The notes under the pieces: generated by a model | The model's input: the letters and a program-made list of their open reading frames with translations, nothing else | What the model was told of the DNA's origin: nothing | Database searches by the model: none | Part shown: one piece after another, positions 47,380-55,755 of the stretch | How the letters are laid out: each line of letters opens with the position of its first letter | How positions within the stretch are numbered: the first letter of the stretch is position 1 | Position numbers and translations under genes: made by a program | NCBI GenBank assembly: GCA_001510075.1 | Contig: LFEN01000037.1 | Location: 1 to 63,059 of the forward strand | DNA from: Alphaproteobacteria bacterium casp-alpha2 | GTDB taxonomy: Bacteria; Pseudomonadota; Alphaproteobacteria; Rhodospirillales; Casp-alpha2 | Direction: 5' to 3' | Length of the DNA: 63,059 nt

Positions 47380-48151
47380 ACATTGCCCTGAAATCGCCCC
47401 AAACGACGCCCAAAACGCCATTGACCCAGGCCGCCGCCGTCTTCTCGCCGGTGCTGGCGCGCTGACGACCCTGATGTTGGCGCCGGGCGTATCGCTGATG
47501 ATGTCGGGCGCCGTCGAAGCCCGCCCCGCAGGCGTTGCCGCATCGGCCAAAATTCGCTGGGGTATCTTGATCGACGTTTCCAAGTGCCCGGACGGCTGTG
47601 ATCTCTGCGTCACGGCGTGCAAGGACGAAAACGGCTGGCAGGAAACGGGCCGGGCAGAAACCAATGTCCAGTGGATCCGCAAGGTGACGCTGAAGGACAA
47701 GAATACCGGCGCCATTAAAACCCTGCCGTTCATGTGCCAGCATTGCGCCGAGCCGCCCTGTGTCGACGTTTGCCCGACCGGCGCTTCGTTCAAGCGCGCC
47801 GACGGCATTGTTCTGGTCGACAAACATACCTGCATCGGATGCCGGTATTGCATGATGGCGTGCCCTTATGCGGCGCGGTCTTTCGTTCATGAACAGGTCA
47901 CAAACCAGAAACCCCATGCGCCGCGCGGCAAGGGAACGGTTGAATCCTGCACCATGTGTGTGCACCGGGTCGATAAAGGGCAAATTCCCGCCTGTGTCGA
48001 AGCCTGCACCAAAGCCGGTAATCGGACGATGATTTTCGGCGACCTCAACGACCCCAACAGTGAAATCGCCAAGGCCGCAGGCCAACACCTGACGACCCGC
48101 ATTCGCGCAGACCTCGGGCTTGATCCCGGGATTCTGTATAGCGGGCTTTAG
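47363..48151 (+). CDS. dsrO: DsrO periplasmic iron-sulfur protein
   Basis: This is a 262-residue ferredoxin-like subunit with a twin-arginine signal (GRRRLLAGAG, R24-R26). Four [4Fe-4S]-type cysteine groups follow: CPDGCDLCVTAC, CQHCAEPPCVDVCP, CIGCRYCMMACP and CTMCVHR...CVEAC. It links DsrJ to the membrane subunit DsrP. The N-terminal 20 residues before the twin arginine contain two extra cysteines (KCAKHCPEI) that are not part of the mature protein. It lies 17 bp before dsrP. Confidence 0.95.
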   Translation: MSKCAKHCPEIAPNDAQNAIDPGRRRLLAGAGALTTLMLAPGVSLMMSGAVEARPAGVAASAKIRWGILIDVSKCPDGCDLCVTACKDENGWQETGRAETNVQWIRKVTLKDKNTGAIKTLPFMCQHCAEPPCVDVCPTGASFKRADGIVLVDKHTCIGCRYCMMACPYAARSFVHEQVTNQKPHAPRGKGTVESCTMCVHRVDKGQIPACVEACTKAGNRTMIFGDLNDPNSEIAKAAGQHLTTRIRADLGLDPGILYSGL

Positions 48152-48168
48152 GATAAGAAAGACTGAAT

Positions 48169-49455
48169 ATGCTCAAACCAACAGTCTTTGATCAAATTAC
48201 CGATAAAGCCCCCGGCTATTATGTCGTCGTCGGCCTTCTGGCGGTCGCCATCGCCATCGGTCTGGTTTCCGCCTACACCATGGAAACATCCGGCCATCAC
48301 ATTACCGGCATGAGCAACCGAATCGTTTGGGGTATGCCCCATGTCTTTGCCGTTTTCCTCATCGTCGCGGCATCGGGGGCCTTGAATGCGGCTTCCATTT
48401 CATCGGTTTTCGGGCGCACTTTTTACAAGCCCCTGGCGCGCATTTCCGGGGTCACGTCGATCGCCCTTCTGATCGGCGGATTGTCGGTTCTGGTGCTTGA
48501 TCTCGGCCGGCCGGACCGGCTGATCGTCGCCATGACGACCTATAATTTCAAATCCATCTTCGCCTGGAACATCTTTCTCTATACCGGCTTCATGGTCATC
48601 GTCGTCGTCTATCTGTGGATGATGATGGAACGCCGCATGGCCCGCTTCACCAAGGCGGCGGGCATGACCGCTTTCCTTTGGCGCCTGGCGCTGACCACCG
48701 GCACCGGGTCGATTTTCGGTTTCCTGGTCGCCCGTCAGGCTTATGACGCCGCCATCATGGCGCCCCTGTTCATCGCCATGTCTCTATCGCTCGGCATGGC
48801 TGTCTTTACCCTGGTGCTGTTCAGCATTTTCTGGTGGTCGGGAAAACCCATCGGTTCAACCATTTCCCAACGTTTGGGCCGCTTGCTGGGCATCCTCATC
48901 GCCGCCGTGCTGTATTTTGTCATCGCCCAGCACCTGACCAACCTTTATGCCACGGAACACCACGGGATCGAACGCTTTATCCTGATCGACGGCGGCGTTT
49001 ACACCCACCTGTTCTGGTGGGGTCAAATCCTCATCGGCAGCCTTATTCCCATGTACCTGTTGTTTAAGATGGCCAAATGCCCGTGCATGGTGATGGGTGC
49101 CGCCGGACTGGTGATTGTCGGTGGGTTTGCACAGATTTACGTCATTATCATCGGTGGCCAGGCCTATCCCTTGTTGATGTTCCCGGGCATGGAGGTCACA
49201 TCGAGTTTCTTTGACGGCGGTATTGCCGCCTATGCGCCGAGCTTGCCGGAAGTCCTGCTAGGGCTTGGCGGCGGCGCCATTGCCTTGCTGGGCATTGCCC
49301 TGGCTGTCAAGACGTTGCCGGTATTGCCGCATTCTCTCGCTAATGCCGACATTGACCCCGATTATACACCCCCGCCAGAACCTGAGCCGGAACCTGAAAA
49401 GGAAGAAGCGGCGGGCGAAGATGATGAAGCCCCGGAAGCCGCCGCTTCGTCCTAA
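48169..49455 (+). CDS. dsrP: DsrP NrfD-like integral membrane subunit
   Basis: This is a 428-residue membrane protein with about ten transmembrane helices of the NrfD/PsrC type (for example MLFKMAKCPCMVMGAAGLVIV and GGLSVLVLDLGRPDR, a conserved quinone-site loop). It probably oxidises or reduces quinone and receives electrons from DsrO/J. The last 35 residues are an acidic, proline-rich tail (PPPEPEPEPEKEEAAGEDDE) that protrudes from the membrane. This is the last gene of the transmembrane complex; the next gene starts 27 bp later. Confidence 0.94.
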   Translation: MLKPTVFDQITDKAPGYYVVVGLLAVAIAIGLVSAYTMETSGHHITGMSNRIVWGMPHVFAVFLIVAASGALNAASISSVFGRTFYKPLARISGVTSIALLIGGLSVLVLDLGRPDRLIVAMTTYNFKSIFAWNIFLYTGFMVIVVVYLWMMMERRMARFTKAAGMTAFLWRLALTTGTGSIFGFLVARQAYDAAIMAPLFIAMSLSLGMAVFTLVLFSIFWWSGKPIGSTISQRLGRLLGILIAAVLYFVIAQHLTNLYATEHHGIERFILIDGGVYTHLFWWGQILIGSLIPMYLLFKMAKCPCMVMGAAGLVIVGGFAQIYVIIIGGQAYPLLMFPGMEVTSSFFDGGIAAYAPSLPEVLLGLGGGAIALLGIALAVKTLPVLPHSLANADIDPDYTPPPEPEPEPEKEEAAGEDDEAPEAAASS

Positions 49456-49482
49456 CTCGCTCTAAAACCTGATAGGTTTGAT

Positions 49483-50493
49483 ATGACCGAACCGCACCCC
49501 TTTGCCAAATACGTGCAGACCATTGCCCGTGGCCCCAATTTGTCCCGGCCTTTGACCGAAGAGGAAATGGCGCAGGCGACGAACATGATCTTGGACGATC
49601 AGGTCGATCCCCTGCAAATGGGCGCGTTTTTGTGCGTGCTTCGGGTGCGTACCGAAGACCCCGGTGAAACCGCCGGGTTCGTGCGCGTCGTCAAGGAACG
49701 CATCCAAATCCCAAAAGACGCGCCGGACGTAGACCTCGATTGGTCTTCTTACGCCGGCAAGAAACGCCAATTGCCGTGGTTTCTGCTCTCAGCCCTTCTG
49801 TTGGCCGATAGCGGCATCAAAGTTTTCATGCACGGCACCGAAGGCCACACCGAAGGCCGCCTGTACAGCCGTGATGCGCTGTCGGTCATGGGCATCGGGC
49901 ATGTCACCTCAATGGAGGAAGCCGCCAACCAAATCCGGGAGCGGAACTTCTCCTATCTGCCGCTGCAATATCTAATGCCGAAACTTCAGGACATCATGGA
50001 CCTGAAACCGATTTTGGGCGTGCGCACCCCGATCAATACTTTCACCCGGATGCTCAACCCCTTCGATGCGCCCTATTCCCTGCAATCCGTATTTCATCCC
50101 AATTACGGAGAAATCCATCGCGAGGCCTCGGTTTTGCTGAAACAACCCCACATGGCGGTGTTCAAGGGCGAAGGCGGCGAAGGCGAGCGTCGCCCGGCAA
50201 AGCCCGTTGTCGTCGAAAGCCTGCATGACGGGGTAAGCAGCGACGAAGAATGGCCTGCCATGCTTCCCGGCGTTACCGCCCACCACGACGAGGAAATGAA
50301 CCCGGACCGTTTATTGGCGCTTTGGCGCGGCGATGACGATGATCAAATCGGCACCAATGCCGTCATTGGTACAACGGCCATTGCACTTCGCCTGATGGGC
50401 CGGGCTGGAAATCCCATTGATGCCACGAAACAGGCCACCGAAATGTGGGAAAATCGTGCTGGCCAACCCCTGAACACTAAAAACGCGGCCTGA
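49483..50493 (+). CDS. TrpD2/YbiB-like glycosyltransferase-family protein in the dsr operon
   Basis: This 336-residue protein has the two-domain fold of anthranilate phosphoribosyltransferase: an N-terminal helical domain (LTEEEMAQATNMILDDQVDPLQMGAFLCVLRVRTEDP) and a C-terminal Rossmann domain. The classical PRPP loop (GTGGD) is missing: the segment reads KVFMHGTEGHTEGR. YbiB/TrpD2 proteins bind nucleic acids and do not make PR-anthranilate. It lies between dsrP and the dsrN fusion (3 bp gap), so it is transcribed with the sulfur genes. Its role in that setting is unknown; a trp function is unlikely because no trp genes are near. Confidence 0.75.
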   Translation: MTEPHPFAKYVQTIARGPNLSRPLTEEEMAQATNMILDDQVDPLQMGAFLCVLRVRTEDPGETAGFVRVVKERIQIPKDAPDVDLDWSSYAGKKRQLPWFLLSALLLADSGIKVFMHGTEGHTEGRLYSRDALSVMGIGHVTSMEEAANQIRERNFSYLPLQYLMPKLQDIMDLKPILGVRTPINTFTRMLNPFDAPYSLQSVFHPNYGEIHREASVLLKQPHMAVFKGEGGEGERRPAKPVVVESLHDGVSSDEEWPAMLPGVTAHHDEEMNPDRLLALWRGDDDDQIGTNAVIGTTAIALRLMGRAGNPIDATKQATEMWENRAGQPLNTKNAA

Positions 50494-50496
50494 CCC

Positions 50497-52725
50497 ATGC
50501 CCGCCATTTTCATCTCCGCCGCCCACAAGTCGTCCGGAAAGACGACCATTTCCGCCGGTATCGCGGCGGCGTTGGCGAAGCGCGGGCTCAAGGTGCAGAC
50601 CTTCAAGAAGGGGCCTGATTACATCGATCCCATGTGGCTCGCATCAGCCACCGGGCGGGCGTGTCATAACCTGGACTTCCAGACCATGACGCGAGATGAA
50701 ATTCTCGCCACCTATCACCGCTTTTCCCACGGCATGGATATTTCGGTTATTGAGGGCAACAAGGGTCTGTATGACGGCCTCGACCTGGACGGCAATAATT
50801 CCAACGCAGCACTTGCCTCGCTGCTCGAAACGCCAGTCGTATTGGTGCTCGACACCAAAGGCATGACCCGTGGCATTGCGCCGCTCATACAAGGCTATCA
50901 GGCGTTTGATCCGAATATCCGCATCGCCGGCGTGGTCCTCAACATGGTCGGCGGCGCCCGCCACGAACAGAAACTGCGCGCTATTATCGAACACTATACC
51001 GACATCAAGGTTCTGGGTTCCGTCTTCCGGCAACCGGCGCTGGAAATTTCCGAACGCCATCTCGGACTAATCCCGTCCAATGAGGCAGCCAACGCGTCGG
51101 CGATTATTTCCGGGTTGTCAGACGTTATTACCCGCGAAGTCGATCTCGACCTTATCCTCGATGCTGCCAGGGCCGCCCCCGCCCCCGCCGCCCAACCGGG
51201 TCCGGCACGGGCCAAGGCAAAGCAAGACATCCGCATCGCCGTAGCGCGTGATCAGGCCTTTGGCTTCTATTATCCGGGCGACCTGGAAGCCCTGGAAGCC
51301 GCCGGCGCCGAATTGGTTCCCTTCGACACGCTGATTGACCGCCAGCTTCCCGATGTCGACGGCATGTTTATCGGTGGCGGATTTCCGGAATCGCACCTGA
51401 TGGCACTGGAAGCAAACGTTTCGCTTCGGACTTCTATTCGCGACGCCATTGAAAACGGCCTGCCGGCCTATGCCGAATGCGGTGGATTAATGTATTTGGC
51501 GCGTTCTTTATCGTGGCACGGCGAGAAACGCAAAATGGTCGGCGTCATCCCGGCCGACGCGGTCATGCACCAAAACCCGCAGGGCCGTGGTTATACCCGG
51601 CTTCGCGAAACCGGTAACGGGCCGTGGCCATTGACAATGGGCGGGGAAAAACGTGGCGAAATTCAGGCCCATGAATTTCATTACGCCAGCCTCGAAAATT
51701 TCTCGGATGAACCGGTGTACGCCTATGAGATTCTGCGCGGGACCGGCATCGATGGCAAACACGACGGCATCGTTTACAAAAATCTTCTCGCCGGCTTTGC
51801 CCACCTTCGCGATGTCGAAGCCAACCGTTGGGCTTCGCGCTTTTCGGGCTTTATCCGTGATTGCAAGGCACGGGGAAGTTATATACCGCCAAGCGCCGCC
51901 TCGAATGATACTGCCAAAGACCTGGCTGCGCTGTCCGATCAGGTTTCCCGGGTTTACTTTGTCGGCGCCGGCCCGGGCGACCCGGCGTTGTTGACGGTGC
52001 GCGGAAAGCAATTGATCGAACAGGCGGATATTGTCGTTTTCGACCGTCTGGTCAGCAACGAAATCCTCGATACCATTCCGCCCGGCACGACCCGCATTTT
52101 CGCCGGCAAGGCGGCCCGTGATCATTTCATGGACCAGGATGATATTAATTCCCTGCTGGTGCGACTAGCGCACAGCGGGCGCAAGGTCGTTCGCCTCAAG
52201 GGCGGTGACCCGTATATTTTTGGACGCGGCAGCGAAGAAGCCTCTCACCTGGCCCAAAATAATATTTCTTTCGAGGTCGTGCCGGGGATTACGGCATCGA
52301 CCGGGGTCGCGGCCAGATCCGGCATTCCGCTGACCCACCGCGGCGTTTCGCGTTCCGTCACCTTCGTCACCGGACACCGCCAGGACGGCAAAGACCTGGA
52401 CCTCAACTGGCAAGGCATGGCCGACCCGGACGGCACGCTGGTCATCTATATGGGCCTCAGCAACATCGATGAAATCAGCCGCGAGTTAATTAAAGCCGGC
52501 CTGCCCGGGTACACCCCGGCGGCGGCCATTGAAAAGGGCACGACCCCGGAGCAACGCACCATCATCACCACCGTGGCCGAGCTTCCCGACTGCATCCGCA
52601 ACGAAAACCTTAAACCGCCGACGCTGCTGGTCATCGGCGAGGTGGTAAAATTTGCCGAATCCCTGAGCTGGGCGTCCGATGTCGTCGGGTGTTCGATCAA
52701 GGTGCCGGATAAGGCGCAAGGGTAA
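50497..52725 (+). CDS. dsrN: DsrN (cobyrinate a,c-diamide synthase-like) fused to uroporphyrinogen-III C-methyltransferase
   Basis: This is a 742-residue fusion. Residues 1-480 are CobB/CbiA type: a P-loop HKSSGKTTISAG (about 8-19), KKGPDYIDPMWL, and a C-terminal class-I glutaminase domain with the nucleophile in AYAECGGLMYLA (about residue 327). In dsr clusters this protein amidates siroheme for DsrAB. Residues from about 486 form a complete SUMT/CobA methylase: VGAGPGDPALLTVRG, VFDRLVSNEI, RLKGGDPYIFGRGSEE and VPGITAS, making precorrin-2 from uroporphyrinogen III. The fusion joins the first and the last tailoring steps of siroheme amide in one chain. Confidence 0.9.
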   Translation: MPAIFISAAHKSSGKTTISAGIAAALAKRGLKVQTFKKGPDYIDPMWLASATGRACHNLDFQTMTRDEILATYHRFSHGMDISVIEGNKGLYDGLDLDGNNSNAALASLLETPVVLVLDTKGMTRGIAPLIQGYQAFDPNIRIAGVVLNMVGGARHEQKLRAIIEHYTDIKVLGSVFRQPALEISERHLGLIPSNEAANASAIISGLSDVITREVDLDLILDAARAAPAPAAQPGPARAKAKQDIRIAVARDQAFGFYYPGDLEALEAAGAELVPFDTLIDRQLPDVDGMFIGGGFPESHLMALEANVSLRTSIRDAIENGLPAYAECGGLMYLARSLSWHGEKRKMVGVIPADAVMHQNPQGRGYTRLRETGNGPWPLTMGGEKRGEIQAHEFHYASLENFSDEPVYAYEILRGTGIDGKHDGIVYKNLLAGFAHLRDVEANRWASRFSGFIRDCKARGSYIPPSAASNDTAKDLAALSDQVSRVYFVGAGPGDPALLTVRGKQLIEQADIVVFDRLVSNEILDTIPPGTTRIFAGKAARDHFMDQDDINSLLVRLAHSGRKVVRLKGGDPYIFGRGSEEASHLAQNNISFEVVPGITASTGVAARSGIPLTHRGVSRSVTFVTGHRQDGKDLDLNWQGMADPDGTLVIYMGLSNIDEISRELIKAGLPGYTPAAAIEKGTTPEQRTIITTVAELPDCIRNENLKPPTLLVIGEVVKFAESLSWASDVVGCSIKVPDKAQG

Positions 52726-52760
52726 AAAAAATCAGGGCCTTTACCCCCTTGCAATCAAAC

Positions 52761-52796
52761 ATTCAATTGATAGAATATGTCTAGGGGATTTATAAT
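52761..52796 (+). promoter_or_regulatory. Promoter with overlapping SqrR/BigR-type operator for the rhodanese gene
   Basis: ATTC-N8-GAAT (52761-52776, ATTCAATTGATAGAAT) overlaps a -35 TTGATA (52767-52772). An 18-nt spacer leads to a perfect -10 TATAAT (52791-52796), 57 nt before the rhodanese start. This is the best promoter I can see in the window, and repressor binding at the symmetric site would hide its -35 element. Confidence 0.65.
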
Positions 52797-52852
52797 TTTC
52801 ATTGTTATATCAATACCTTCATAGGCAACGATTAGGGGAGAGGGACTAAACC

Positions 52853-53206
52853 ATGGCTGACGAAGCGGAAATGATTGACGTTAAAACGCTCGAGAAAATG
52901 CTGTCCGAAAGACAAGCGTTGTTGATCGACGTACGCGAAACCGATGAATACGAAGAAGAACACATTCCCGGCGCCCTGCTTTTCCCCATGTCGTATCTGG
53001 ACGGCGATTTCCTGCCCCAGATCACCGAATGCAAAATCGTCGTTTCCTGTAAAAGCGGCCAGCGTTCCGCCGTCGCCGCCAAGCAGCTCATGAACGAGGG
53101 CCTAAGTAATGTTCTCAATCTGGACGGTGGCATCGAAGCCTGGAAAGAAGCAGGGCTTGAAATTGAAGGCACCGCCACGGAAGACGATATTCCGGAGCCT
53201 GCGTAA
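52853..53206 (+). CDS. Single-domain rhodanese (sulfurtransferase)
   Basis: This is a 117-residue rhodanese-fold protein with the active-site cysteine in VVSCKSGQRSAVAAKQL (about residue 67). The core LIDVRETDEYEEEHIPGALLFPMS and the end LDGGIEAWKEAGLEIEG are typical of the GlpE/PspE group. It has no signal peptide, so it acts in the cytosol. In A. vinosum a Rhd protein passes sulfur to TusA and then DsrEFH/DsrC, which makes a trafficking role likely. It has its own promoter with a candidate persulfide-sensor operator. Confidence 0.92.
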   Translation: MADEAEMIDVKTLEKMLSERQALLIDVRETDEYEEEHIPGALLFPMSYLDGDFLPQITECKIVVSCKSGQRSAVAAKQLMNEGLSNVLNLDGGIEAWKEAGLEIEGTATEDDIPEPA

Positions 53207-53324
53207 CCGGCGGTTTCCTTAAATTTTCAAGGCTTCTGAAGGCTTTCACACCTCTTAATACCATTGTCATACCAGGGCAAAGCCAGGGCCTTATACCTGT
53301 TTCCAGAATTTAGAGGAAACGGTG

Positions 53325-53798
53325 ATGACAACAACGCCTCAACACATCCTTGTCGTCGAAGACGATGAAATGGTCCAGGCCTTCCTGGCCCTGCATCTCG
53401 AAATCGAAGGCTATACGGTGACGCTTGCCGGCAACGGCGCGGAAATGATCAAGGCGCTATCAGCCCGCCACCCGGATATGATCATATTGGACCTCAACCT
53501 GCCTGACGGCGACGGCCTTAGCCTGGCCAAACAAGTCAGAGAATCGTCTTCCGTCCCGATCATCATTGCAACGACCCGGAAATCTCAAGAAGACCGCCTT
53601 TTGGGCCTCGGTATCGGCGCCGATGATTATCTGATCAAGCCCTTCGACCCGAAAGAACTTATCCTGAGGGTCCACAACCTGTTGGAGCGATCAAAGATCG
53701 CCCCTTCCACTTCCCCGGTGGTTAAACAATTGCTCGGCATTCTTACCGTTACAGCGGCCCTCGCTGCTGCTTTCGCCGGTTTGTTTACTTACGCCTGA
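53325..53798 (+). CDS. Single-domain response regulator with C-terminal membrane anchor
   Basis: This is a roughly 157-residue receiver protein. The acidic pair is in VVEDDE, the phospho-acceptor Asp in IILDLNLPDGDG, the Thr in IIIATTRK and the Lys in YLIKPFDPKEL. There is no DNA-binding or enzymatic output domain; the last 22 residues (about LLGILTVTAALAAAFAGL) form one hydrophobic helix, preceded by a short Ser/Pro linker. It may be tethered to the inner membrane. GTG 53322 directly precedes the ATG and could be used; AGAGG is upstream. No kinase is adjacent. Confidence 0.82.
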   Translation: MTTTPQHILVVEDDEMVQAFLALHLEIEGYTVTLAGNGAEMIKALSARHPDMIILDLNLPDGDGLSLAKQVRESSSVPIIIATTRKSQEDRLLGLGIGADDYLIKPFDPKELILRVHNLLERSKIAPSTSPVVKQLLGILTVTAALAAAFAGLFTYA

Positions 53799-53886
53799 AA
53801 GTGCCCCCGGACTGCAACAGCTCAGCCGCCCGGCCCAGCTTTCTTCCCCGGCCCCCCTTGCCGGCTGAAAATATCAACCTGATTGT

Positions 53887-54957
53887 TTAACGCTGAAATA
53901 AATACACACCATCCGGATTGCACCAGCGGCGGATTTTCCCCTGCCCCATCAAGTAATGCAGGTGCGCCAGCGCCTCTCCGGTGGCGAAAAACAACTGGTG
54001 TGTATCCAACTCGCGTTTGAACAACGCCCTTAACGCATCGACCCCGTTTACCGGTTGTGCGCAAATGGCGAGCGTTTCTTCCAGCCGTTCGACGTGGTGG
54101 GCCCCAAGATAATCAAGCCGCCCTTCCAGCCCCCGGAACGGGTAATTGTGACTGGGCAGAACCAGGGTATCGTCAGCCCCGCCGGTGCCTAGGCCACGGA
54201 ATTTTTCGAGACTGGCCAGGAACAGCGCCAACGGGTCGGCTTCCGGTTCCTGCGGCCAGACACTGATGTTGGGACTGATTTTGGGCAGCACTTGGTCGCC
54301 GGAAATCAGCACGTCCAAATTCGGGCAATAAAGGCACGCATGTTCCGGCGAATGGCCGTTGCCGATGATGACCTGCCATTCCCGGCCACCGATCTGGAAA
54401 CGCTCGCCGTCGCCGATGCTCCGGAACGATGGCGGCACCACCGAGACCGCCCTGGAAAAGCGCCCGGCCCGATCGACGGCCGACTTCAGCATGTCGGCAT
54501 CGAAACCGGCGGCGTGATAAAATTTTCTGAACGCGTCTTTTAAAGTTCCCCCGGCGCCTTCGCCCGTATCCAGGCACAGCATCCGGCCCCAGCACCACTC
54601 CTCGCGCGGCATCCAGAGCGGCACGTCGAAGCGTTCTGTCAGCCATCCGGCGAGCCCTAAGTGATCGGGGTGGAAATGCGTGACGATAACCCTTTTTAAC
54701 GGCTTTTCCGGGGTGAAGTGTTTTTGAAATATCGTTTCCCAGGCCGCTTTAACCTCGTCCGTAGCGATGCCAGTGTCGATAATCGTCCAGCCTGCCCCGT
54801 CCGCGTCATTATCTTCCAGCAGCCACAGATTGATATGATCGAGCTGAAACGGCAGCGGCATGCGCAGCCAGTGTACGCCCGGCGCGACCGCCAACGTCTC
54901 CCCGGTTTCGGGAACGGTATCGTAGTCGTAATTTGGAATATAAACGTGCTTGTCCAT
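53887..54957 (-). CDS. Metallo-beta-lactamase-fold hydrolase with C-terminal winged helix
   Basis: This 356-residue protein has the di-metal motif THFHPDHLG (HxHxDH), GHSPEHACLY and SGDQVLPKISPN, followed by PSHNYPF. The region from about residue 270 (HVERLEETLAICAQPVNG...) is helical with a winged-helix-like end as in LACTB2-type hydrolases. Substrate is not evident; relatives cleave thioesters, lactones or phosphodiesters. No signal peptide is present. It converges with the response-regulator gene, 88 bp away. Confidence 0.88.
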   Translation of the reverse strand: MDKHVYIPNYDYDTVPETGETLAVAPGVHWLRMPLPFQLDHINLWLLEDNDADGAGWTIIDTGIATDEVKAAWETIFQKHFTPEKPLKRVIVTHFHPDHLGLAGWLTERFDVPLWMPREEWCWGRMLCLDTGEGAGGTLKDAFRKFYHAAGFDADMLKSAVDRAGRFSRAVSVVPPSFRSIGDGERFQIGGREWQVIIGNGHSPEHACLYCPNLDVLISGDQVLPKISPNISVWPQEPEADPLALFLASLEKFRGLGTGGADDTLVLPSHNYPFRGLEGRLDYLGAHHVERLEETLAICAQPVNGVDALRALFKRELDTHQLFFATGEALAHLHYLMGQGKIRRWCNPDGVYLFQR

Positions 54958-54997
54958 GGCGCGGCTAACCTACCACGGTATCCAAAAAGTTCAAGAA

Positions 54998-55747
54998 TTA
55001 ACCGAGTTCCATGGTCGCCATTTCGTGGGCAACCATGTATTTCAGCTCTTCTTTGATGATTTCGGTATGCCTGGTCGGTTCCGCCTTCAGCACAGAGGAA
55101 ATAATCGCCATCCGGACCGGCTTTGCCAGACGCTCAAAATTTTCCAGCATCAGGAATTTTACACTGGGCCTGACCGTGCCGGACAGCAAAAGGCTTAACA
55201 CCAGCTTCTCGCGGATATCATTACGCATGTTGCCGGCTTCCGTCAGCTCGAAGAATTCAGCGACAAACTGACGCGGGGCAATATCCCCTTCCAGCAGTGA
55301 TTGCAGGTTCAAGCGAAGAGCCTGCGTATACTGTTCGCGGGTCTTGACGATGAAGCGCGACGCATGGCGGCGTATTTCGGCGATGGTCGTCGGATCGAAG
55401 TCGCTCTCGGTGACAAAATTCAGGCACTCGCGCACCAGCGGGTGGCGTGATGTTTCACCGACCACCTGCATAACACCCGTAATCAGTTTTGTGTGCCCGC
55501 CCAAGGGACACAGGCGCGCGGCGGCGGCAAGCGCCATCGGCGCCTCCGGATCACGGCTGGCGACCATGGCCAACGGCAGCGGATCCTCGAACCCCTTGAG
55601 GTCGATATTGTGGTTCATCAGATTTTCCGGGATCAGCATGCGGGTCTTGTCATATGGCAGCACCAGGGGCCGCCGGTGGCGGTAGTCGTCCTTGATTTCC
55701 AGCGCCGTTTTCAGGCCGTCCTGGGTGATACCGAGCGCGTTTGGCAT
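54998..55747 (-). CDS. Conserved hypothetical alpha-helical protein
   Basis: I do not recognise this 249-residue protein. It is almost all helix, with HEAT-like spacing of hydrophobic residues (PMALAAAARLCPLGG, RPSVKFLMLENFERLAKPVRMAIISSVLK). It has no transmembrane segment, signal peptide or catalytic motif. It starts 8 bp after the stop of the next upstream gene (55756-56247), so both are probably made together. A scaffold or protein-binding function is possible but unproven. Confidence 0.7.
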   Translation of the reverse strand: MPNALGITQDGLKTALEIKDDYRHRRPLVLPYDKTRMLIPENLMNHNIDLKGFEDPLPLAMVASRDPEAPMALAAAARLCPLGGHTKLITGVMQVVGETSRHPLVRECLNFVTESDFDPTTIAEIRRHASRFIVKTREQYTQALRLNLQSLLEGDIAPRQFVAEFFELTEAGNMRNDIREKLVLSLLLSGTVRPSVKFLMLENFERLAKPVRMAIISSVLKAEPTRHTEIIKEELKYMVAHEMATMELG

Positions 55748-55755
55748 TGAATTTG

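Noticed and set aside
49483-50493. Genuine anthranilate phosphoribosyltransferase (trpD)
   Set aside because: The PRPP-binding GTGGD loop is missing and there are no trp neighbours.
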